From Actinomycetota bacterium (GTDB taxonomy: Bacteria > Actinomycetota > Actinomycetes > S36-B12 > UBA5976): DNA of 17,636 bases. Positions 15,350 to 17,636 of this stretch are shown piece by piece (positions within the stretch are counted from its first letter, which is position 1; every line of letters starts with the position of its first letter). Below the pieces are notes generated by a model, which was given only the letters and a program-made list of their open reading frames with translations, was not told the origin of the DNA and ran no database searches. The stretch covers positions 1-17,636 of the forward strand of contig JAFMIT010000023.1 in the NCBI GenBank assembly GCA_017853815.1. The letters run 5' to 3'. A program made the translations under genes and the position numbers.

Positions 15350-17636
15350 TTAGGCGCGCGTGAAGCCGAGCACGAGACCAATTTCGTTGTCGGCTACAGC
15401 GAACTCCGAGCTGTTCTGTGACTCGACAAACGATGTTGCAAGCACTTCTGCCGCAATGACACTGGAATGCTCAGTGACGGCAGCGGCGGTATCCGCATCG
15501 GTGGCTGACCACTGGACTGAGATTCGATCGCTAATCGCCAGACCTGAATTCTTTCGAGCATCCTGAACGAGTCGGATGACCTCTCGCGCCAATCCAAGGA
15601 GTCGGAGCTCGTCAGTGACTTCGAGATCGAGTGCGATGGAAGCACCTGCATCCGACATCACCGCCCAACCTTCGCGCGGCGTCTCAGTGATCACGACATC
15701 CTCGTCGGTGAGACTTACGTCGCCGATGCCTTCAACGTTGATGCTAGCCGAGCCGGTGTTGCGCAGTGCGGACGAAATTGCGGCAGCGTCGGCAGCGGCA
15801 ACCGCGGCCGCTACCACCTGCGTTTGTTGTCCATAACGCTTGCCAAGCGCTCGGAAGTTTGCCTTGAGCGAAACGTCAACTAGCTCACCGCCAACATCGT
15901 TGAGGCTCTCGACTCTCTGAACATTGAGCTCTTCAGCAACTTGTGCTTTGAGTTCTGCGCTCAAGTCATCCCACTCTGCTGCACCAACAAGTGCGCGCCC
16001 GAGCGGTTGACGAGTCTTGGCTTTTGCTTCGGCGCGGGCGCCGCGACCTAGCTCCACTAAGCGTCGCACCAAATCCATGTGAGCGCTGAGCTTTTCGTTG
16101 ATGACGGCGCTGTCCGACGAGGGCCAACTGGCCAAGTGCACCGATTCTGGTTCGCCAGCAGTGGTCGCGAACAGGTCCTGCCATACGCGTTCGGTCAAGA
16201 ACGGCGTGAATGGCGCCATCACGAGCGTCAACGTGCGCAGTGCCTCGTGCAAAGTGGAGAGGGCAGCGACGTCGCCGTCCCAGAAACGACGACGATTGCG
16301 ACGGACGTACCAGTTCGACAGGTTGTCAACGAAGTCAGCAATGACGCGGCCAGCTTTTTGAGTGTCAAACTCTTCCAGCGCGCGGTCAACGTCCCGTGCA
16401 AGAGTGTGTGTCTCAGATGCGAGCCACTGGTCAAGCAGCGGCCGATCCGCAATAGCAGGCGCCGATGAAGCGCTGTACTCAAAACCAGCCTCACGTGCGT
16501 ACAAAGCCTGGAAAGAAACAGTCGCCCAATACGTCAAGAGAGTCTTGCGGACAACCTCTGCGATGGTTGAGTGGCCGACACGTCGGGATTGCCAAGGTGA
16601 GCCGCCGGCCAACATGAACCAGCGAACAGCGTCTGCACCGTGTTCGTCCATCAAAGGCACGGGCTGTAGCACGTTGCCAAGATGCTTAGACATCTTGCGT
16701 CCTTGTTCATCAAGGATGTGGCCCAGGCACACGACGTTTTCGTAGGACGACTTGTCAAAAACCAAAGTGCCGATGGCCATCAAGGTGTAGAACCAGCCGC
16801 GGGTCTGATCAATCGCCTCGCAGATGAAGTCTGCGGGATAGACATCGTCGAAGTTGATGTCTTTGTTGTGTGGGTAACCCCATTGGGCAAACGGCATTGC
16901 ACCAGAGTCGTACCAGCAGTCAATAACTTCTGGGACGCGAGTCGCGGTCTCCTTGCACTGCGGGCATGGCATCGTGATGTCATCGACAAAAGGTCGGTGA
17001 GGGTCGGACTCGGAGACGTCTTGGCCGGAAAGTTCGGCCAGTTCAGCGAGTGACTCCACGCAGGTTAGATGCCCTTCGCTGCATCGCCAGATCGGAAGGG
17101 GAGTGCCCCAGTAGCGATTGCGGGAAAGTGCCCAGTCGACGTTGTTATTCAACCAGTCGCCGTAACGGCCCCATTTGATGGTGTTGGGGAACCAATTCGT
17201 GGCTTCGTTTTCGCGGATCAACGCATCTTTGATCGCGGTGGTGCGGATGTACCACGAAGGTTGGGCGTAGTAGATCAGCGCAGTGTGGCAACGCCAGCAA
17301 TGCGGGTACGAGTGCTCGTAGGGAGTGTGGCGGAACAGAAGTCCAGCGCTATCGAGCAGCTCAACAAGTTTTTCGTCGGCCGTCTTGAAGAAAACTCCAC
17401 CGACCTCGGGCACGTACCCCTCGAAAGTGCCATCGGGACGAACCGGATTGACGACTGGCAAACCGTAGGAACGGCACAGCAACAAGTCCTCCGCGCCGAA
17501 CGCAGGCGCCTCATGAACAACACCAGTTCCGTCTTCAGTGGTCACGAAATCTGCGAGCAGTACGGTGTGAAGCGGCGCATCTGTTTCGGGGAACTCAATC
17601 CAGTCGAATGGGCGCTGATATTTCGTACCTTCGAGT
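15350..17636 (-). CDS. ileS: Isoleucyl-tRNA synthetase, eukaryote-like type 2 (5' partial)
   Basis: The last 761 or so residues of a class Ia synthetase that charges tRNA-Ile. The frame is open to the right edge; the true start and the HIGH motif lie outside. The part of the CP1 editing domain seen includes DFVTTEDGTGVVHEAPAFG. The catalytic core follows with HCWRCHTALIYYAQPSWY, DWALSRNRYWGTPLPIW, CPQCKE, DCWYDSGAMPFAQWGYPH and the KMSKH loop (16682-16696, LGNVLQP). Then comes the anticodon-binding domain (NLSNWYVRRNRRRFW) and a long C-terminal domain. DWALSRNRYWGTP with KMSKH marks the type 2 class found in actinobacteria and eukaryotes, which is usually insensitive to mupirocin. It faces the dcw genes and is probably unrelated to their transcription. 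Confidence 0.96.
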   Translation of the reverse strand, partial: LEGTKYQRPFDWIEFPETDAPLHTVLLADFVTTEDGTGVVHEAPAFGAEDLLLCRSYGLPVVNPVRPDGTFEGYVPEVGGVFFKTADEKLVELLDSAGLLFRHTPYEHSYPHCWRCHTALIYYAQPSWYIRTTAIKDALIRENEATNWFPNTIKWGRYGDWLNNNVDWALSRNRYWGTPLPIWRCSEGHLTCVESLAELAELSGQDVSESDPHRPFVDDITMPCPQCKETATRVPEVIDCWYDSGAMPFAQWGYPHNKDINFDDVYPADFICEAIDQTRGWFYTLMAIGTLVFDKSSYENVVCLGHILDEQGRKMSKHLGNVLQPVPLMDEHGADAVRWFMLAGGSPWQSRRVGHSTIAEVVRKTLLTYWATVSFQALYAREAGFEYSASSAPAIADRPLLDQWLASETHTLARDVDRALEEFDTQKAGRVIADFVDNLSNWYVRRNRRRFWDGDVAALSTLHEALRTLTLVMAPFTPFLTERVWQDLFATTAGEPESVHLASWPSSDSAVINEKLSAHMDLVRRLVELGRGARAEAKAKTRQPLGRALVGAAEWDDLSAELKAQVAEELNVQRVESLNDVGGELVDVSLKANFRALGKRYGQQTQVVAAAVAAADAAAISSALRNTGSASINVEGIGDVSLTDEDVVITETPREGWAVMSDAGASIALDLEVTDELRLLGLAREVIRLVQDARKNSGLAISDRISVQWSATDADTAAAVTEHSSVIAAEVLATSFVESQNSSEFAVADNEIGLVLGFTRA

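Noticed and set aside
15300..15380. Bidirectional terminator between yggT and ileS
   Set aside because: I found no inverted repeat with a T run in this stretch on either strand.
14990..15421. 143-residue plus-strand frame overlapping sepF, yggT and ileS ends
   Set aside because: It is out of frame with three recognised genes, rich in Arg/His/Ser/Thr, and shows no family features.

Overview
This window is a division and cell wall (dcw) gene cluster from an actinobacterium, with the 3' part of an isoleucyl-tRNA synthetase gene on the opposite strand at the right end. The evidence for Actinobacteria is the gene order: ftsL-ftsI-murE-murF-mraY-murD-ftsW-murG-murC-ftsQ-ftsZ, then pgeF-yggS-sepF-yggT. 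There is no ftsA, and sepF follows ftsZ. FtsZ ends in a DVPDFLK-type tail, MurG begins with a GGGTAGH loop, and IleRS is of the KMSKH, eukaryote-like class. Base composition looks moderate (mid-50s % GC by eye, not counted), which is low for many soil actinomycetes. A freshwater or marine lineage of class Actinomycetes is one possibility, but the sequence alone does not settle it. The MurE DNPR motif predicts meso-diaminopimelate in the peptidoglycan.

Layout. 1-189 is the C-terminal end of an FtsL-like protein. 193-11703 is a nearly gapless run of ten genes making lipid II and the septal synthase. MurE, MurF, MurD and MurC are the stem-peptide ligases (MurC acts first). MraY and MurG make lipid I and lipid II. 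FtsW and FtsI are the septal glycosyltransferase and transpeptidase pair. FtsL and FtsQ are its bitopic regulators. Neighbouring genes overlap by 1, 4 or 11 bases at almost every junction, which suggests one transcript with translational coupling; four of the ten genes here appear to start with GTG (five counting ftsZ). The only substantial gap (154 bases, 11704-11857) precedes ftsZ and probably carries ftsZ promoter and leader signals. After ftsZ come pgeF (peptidoglycan editing or purine phosphorylase family), yggS (PLP-binding protein), sepF (FtsZ membrane anchor) and yggT (small membrane protein). ileS then runs convergently from the right edge and stops 20 bases from the yggT stop.

How it works together. 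The Mur enzymes build UDP-MurNAc-pentapeptide and MraY/MurG convert it to lipid II. FtsZ, anchored by SepF, sets the division plane where FtsQ/FtsL activate FtsW/FtsI to polymerise and cross-link lipid II. murB, ddl and ftsA are not in the window; divIVA (wag31), which often follows yggT in actinobacteria, is also absent from that position.

I see no mobile element, CRISPR array, RNA gene, phage gene or novel multi-gene system. The points worth a second look are substitutions at normally conserved positions in core proteins: Lys22 in the FtsZ nucleotide-binding loop, GAP in place of SSF in MurD, Arg345 in FtsW and Asn193 in MurC. The missing divIVA with inverted ileS, and the ftsZ leader, are also of interest.
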